A DNA stretch of 64,000 bases, taken from the NCBI GenBank assembly GCA_016708725.1, contig JADJFE010000040.1, positions 1 to 64,000 of the forward strand, given 5' to 3'. Under the pieces are notes generated by a model. That model was not told the DNA's origin. It did not search any database and worked only from the letters and a program-made list of their open reading frames with translations. Within the stretch, counting starts at the first letter, position 1, and every line of letters starts with the position of its first letter. This DNA comes from Candidatus Aalborgicola bjergmarkensis. GTDB taxonomy: Bacteria > Pseudomonadota > Gammaproteobacteria > Burkholderiales > Burkholderiaceae_C. Made by a program: the position numbers and the translations under genes. Shown here piece by piece: positions 61,926-64,000 of the stretch.

Positions 61926-63278
61926 CTACAGCGCCCGCATAAAAGCCACCAGGTCCATCTTCTCCTGTGCATTCAGTTTCAATTCCAACACCAGGTTGAA
62001 AAATTCCACGGTGTCTGCCAGTGTCAGCAGGCGGTCATCGTGGAGGTAAGGCGGCGAGTCCTTGATGCCGCGCAACGCAAAGGTCTTGATCGGGCCGTCG
62101 GCTGAGGCCGTGCGTCCGTTGGTGGTGACTTCCTTGAAAAAGCGCTCCACCTTCAGGTTGTGCATCAGGTTGTCCGTGTAGTACGGCGGGGTATGGCAGG
62201 TCGCGCACTGGCCCTTGCCGAAGAAGACGGCTTGGCCGCGTAGCTCGTCCGCGCTGGCTTTGGCGGGATCGAGCTTGCCGAAGACGTTGAGCTTCGGCGC
62301 CGGCGGAAAATCGAGCAGCGCTTGAAACTCGGCCATGAAATGCACCTGGCTGCCACGTTCGAGGATGTTGGTGCCCTTGCGTGTTGCGTCGGCGGGTATG
62401 CCGTCGAAGTAGGCACCGCGCTGCTCAAACTCGGTGAAATCCTCCACCGTTTTCAACGCCCGTTGCGAACCGAACAGACGCTGAATGTTCACGCCACGCA
62501 GCGATGGTGTGTCGATCCGGTGGCGATACGCGTTGGGTCGGGCGTCGCCGGATGTGTGGGTGGCGGCGTTGGTGTGGCCGTTGGCATGGCAGTCGAAACA
62601 GGCCACGCCCGGATGCGCCTTCAGGCTGCGGCGATCATCGGTGGCATTGAACTGCTGCTGGGGAAAGGGCGTGACCAGCAGCCGCAAGCCTTCGAGTTGC
62701 TTGGGATTAAGGAAGCCTTTGAATAATTCGTGGTAGTTGCCCAGCGTCACCAGCTTCCCTTGTGAGACATCGCCCAGGTCGGGGCGCGTCGTCAAATAAA
62801 TCGGTGCCGGGAACTCGGGCAGCAAATGGTCGGGCAAGTCGAAATCGAGATCGAAGCGGGTCAGATCGCGCTCGGTCTGGCGTCTGGTTTCCTCAATGAG
62901 GAATTTTGGGAAGACCATGCCACCGGCTTCGTGGTGGGGATGCGGCAAGGGCAAAAAGCCATTTGGCCAAAGCCTCTTTTGCTTGATTTCATCCGGCGAC
63001 AAGGTGCCAAGTTTCTCCCAGCTTATGCCATCAGGCAACTTGACGCGCACGCCCTCTTGCAGCGGCTTGCCGCGTGACATGGCGTCGCCCCCCTTGGCGG
63101 GGCGATTGGCGAGGTCGTAGCGCGCCGTAAGCACATCCTGTTGGCGTTGCGCGAACTTCGGTTTCTGCGTTTGCAGGCCTTGGGTCAAGGTGCTGAAGTC
63201 CGCGTCGGCGGCCAGCGCGCAACTGGCCAGCGCCATCGCAGACACTGCGACCTGGAGCCTGTGGTGGATCGTGCGCAT
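61926..63278 (-). CDS. Di-haem cytochrome c peroxidase/MauG-like protein
   Basis: A 450-residue exported protein. Signal peptide VAVSAMALASCALAADAD, haem sites VACFDCHANGH and GQCATCHTPP, and the C-terminal TFALRGIKDSPPYLHDDRLL that is typical of the di-haem peroxidase superfamily. It resembles long forms of unknown substrate rather than the 330-residue classical CcpA. AGGAG precedes ATG 63278. It is divergent from the bacterioferritin-like gene (284-bp gap), and both may answer to oxidative stress. Confidence 0.88.
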   Translation of the reverse strand: MRTIHHRLQVAVSAMALASCALAADADFSTLTQGLQTQKPKFAQRQQDVLTARYDLANRPAKGGDAMSRGKPLQEGVRVKLPDGISWEKLGTLSPDEIKQKRLWPNGFLPLPHPHHEAGGMVFPKFLIEETRRQTERDLTRFDLDFDLPDHLLPEFPAPIYLTTRPDLGDVSQGKLVTLGNYHELFKGFLNPKQLEGLRLLVTPFPQQQFNATDDRRSLKAHPGVACFDCHANGHTNAATHTSGDARPNAYRHRIDTPSLRGVNIQRLFGSQRALKTVEDFTEFEQRGAYFDGIPADATRKGTNILERGSQVHFMAEFQALLDFPPAPKLNVFGKLDPAKASADELRGQAVFFGKGQCATCHTPPYYTDNLMHNLKVERFFKEVTTNGRTASADGPIKTFALRGIKDSPPYLHDDRLLTLADTVEFFNLVLELKLNAQEKMDLVAFMRAL

Positions 63279-63562
63279 GCGCTCTCCTGAAAAAAACAAG
63301 GCGTTTGCAATGACTGCAAAGGTAGAGCGTCCTGGCACCACAGTCTGTGCGGGAGCGCACACAGTGCATGGTCGTTGCATTGTGCTGGTACCGGATCAAC
63401 ACAAGGAACCATTGCTCCAAAATGCTGACGGGAGTAATCTGACCGAAACGCTGTGGCCGCCTCGCGCCCCGACTTTGCCAGCGGTTGCGTGCGTTGGCGC
63501 ACGGACGGTGCGCGCAAAAAACGCCAAACTGGAATTTTTACCCATCGGAAGAAACTGTGTCT

Positions 63563-64000
63563 ATGTCTAAAAAACCTGAATCAAACGATCTGAAGAGCCT
63601 GCGCACGGTTGCACGCAAACACCTGAAACAGGGTGCGGTCACGGCCGGCTACAGTGCCGACCGCGTGGCTGTTGTACAGCAGCTCAATCAAGCGCTGGCC
63701 ACAGAGTTGGTGTGTGTGCTGCGGTATCGACGCCACTTCTTCATGGCCAAGGGCATCCATGCGCGTGGTGTCGCTGCCGAGTTTCTGGCGCATTCCAACG
63801 AGGAGCTGGGCCATGCCGACAGCATCGCAGCGCGCATTGTGCAATTGGGCGGCGAGCCCAACTTTGCCCCCGATCAACTGTCGACCCAAAGCCATGCGGA
63901 ATACGTGGAGGGTACTTCCCTGGAAGACATGATCCGCGAGGATCTGGTGGCCGAGCGCATTGCCATCGACAGCTACCGGGGCATGGTGCAATTTCTTGGC
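63563..64000 (+). CDS. Bacterioferritin-like protein (partial, runs off right edge)
   Basis: The first 146 residues of a ferritin-like protein: MSKKPESNDLKSLRTVARKH, QQLNQALATELVCVLRYRRH, HSNEELGHADSIAARIVQLG and REDLVAERIAIDSYRGMV. The Glu in ATELVC, the EELGH pair and Glu in VAERIA match di-iron site helices. It is probably a bacterioferritin or Dps-like storage protein. The window ends before the stop. 63279-63562 should hold its promoter. Confidence 0.9.
   Translation, partial: MSKKPESNDLKSLRTVARKHLKQGAVTAGYSADRVAVVQQLNQALATELVCVLRYRRHFFMAKGIHARGVAAEFLAHSNEELGHADSIAARIVQLGGEPNFAPDQLSTQSHAEYVEGTSLEDMIREDLVAERIAIDSYRGMVQFLG

Overview
The window reads as a piece of a betaproteobacterial chromosome, most likely Burkholderiales and probably Comamonadaceae. 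That is inferred from type II secretion genes in gspL-M-N-D-E order, a type B L31, a YaeQ protein, an ETF-ubiquinone oxidoreductase, an argD-argF pair with betaproteobacterial-looking proteins, and a short dispersed intergenic repeat (consensus close to GGCTGTAGGCCTTGTGGAAT then GTGCGGGAACAGCTAT) of a kind I associate with that family. No rRNA, tRNA or CRISPR was seen.

Layout. 1-4100: decayed toxin-antitoxin pair, phosphofructokinase with a charged insert, a CZB zinc protein, an intact MazEF-type pair and a 3-mercaptopyruvate sulfurtransferase. 4131-9566: GDP-mannose synthesis (manC) with a membrane glycosyltransferase-like protein, then housekeeping rpmE2, rho and trxA. 9775-14890: SWIM/DUF5691/MoxR operon and a Phd-PIN toxin-antitoxin pair. 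15162-19675: a multi-PAS CheA-like kinase with CheX-like phosphatase and CheY-like regulator. 19676-25282: repeat-rich accessory region carrying an ATPase-TPR gene pair and a broken PIN toxin module, bracketed by two 365-bp direct repeats. 25283-35474: hybrid kinase with HD-GYP regulator, PstS-like protein with membrane diguanylate cyclase, RTX/DUF4214 secreted protein, MinD-like ATPase with a second diguanylate cyclase; this is a dense cyclic-di-GMP signalling stretch. 35606-45711: metabolic core (SDR, ETF-QO, acyl-CoA ligase, cytochrome c, argD, argF, VOC, rpsU, yqeY).

45811-53885: type II secretion operon running leftward. Upstream of gspL a two-gene cassette (MFS transporter and fluoride channel) sits between two copies of the gspL 5' end, so the cassette seems to have entered with duplication of that end. 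53945-56926: a 184/175-bp palindromic-ended element, then a 142-bp-period hairpin array split by a 1,546-bp IS4-family element with a 9-bp target duplication and a decayed transposase. 56992-58209: an MFS transporter. 58304-60661: a 2.3-kb segment framed by two 72-bp palindromic elements, holding the tail of a lost MgtE gene, a PAS mini-protein, an unusual fusion of a CheY-like receiver with the MgtE magnesium-channel membrane domain, and a DUF2383 protein. 60689-64000: CheB-type methylesterase, PRC-barrel protein, di-haem cytochrome and the start of a bacterioferritin-like gene.

The most unusual items are the receiver-MgtE fusion and its setting, the ATPase-TPR pair between long direct repeats, the gspL-duplication-flanked fluoride cassette, and the dispersed repeat family, one likely copy of which lies inside argF. 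Single-base frameshifts in the acyl-CoA ligase, argD and the IS transposase may be real decay or assembly error. All similarity statements come from reading motifs, not from database searches.
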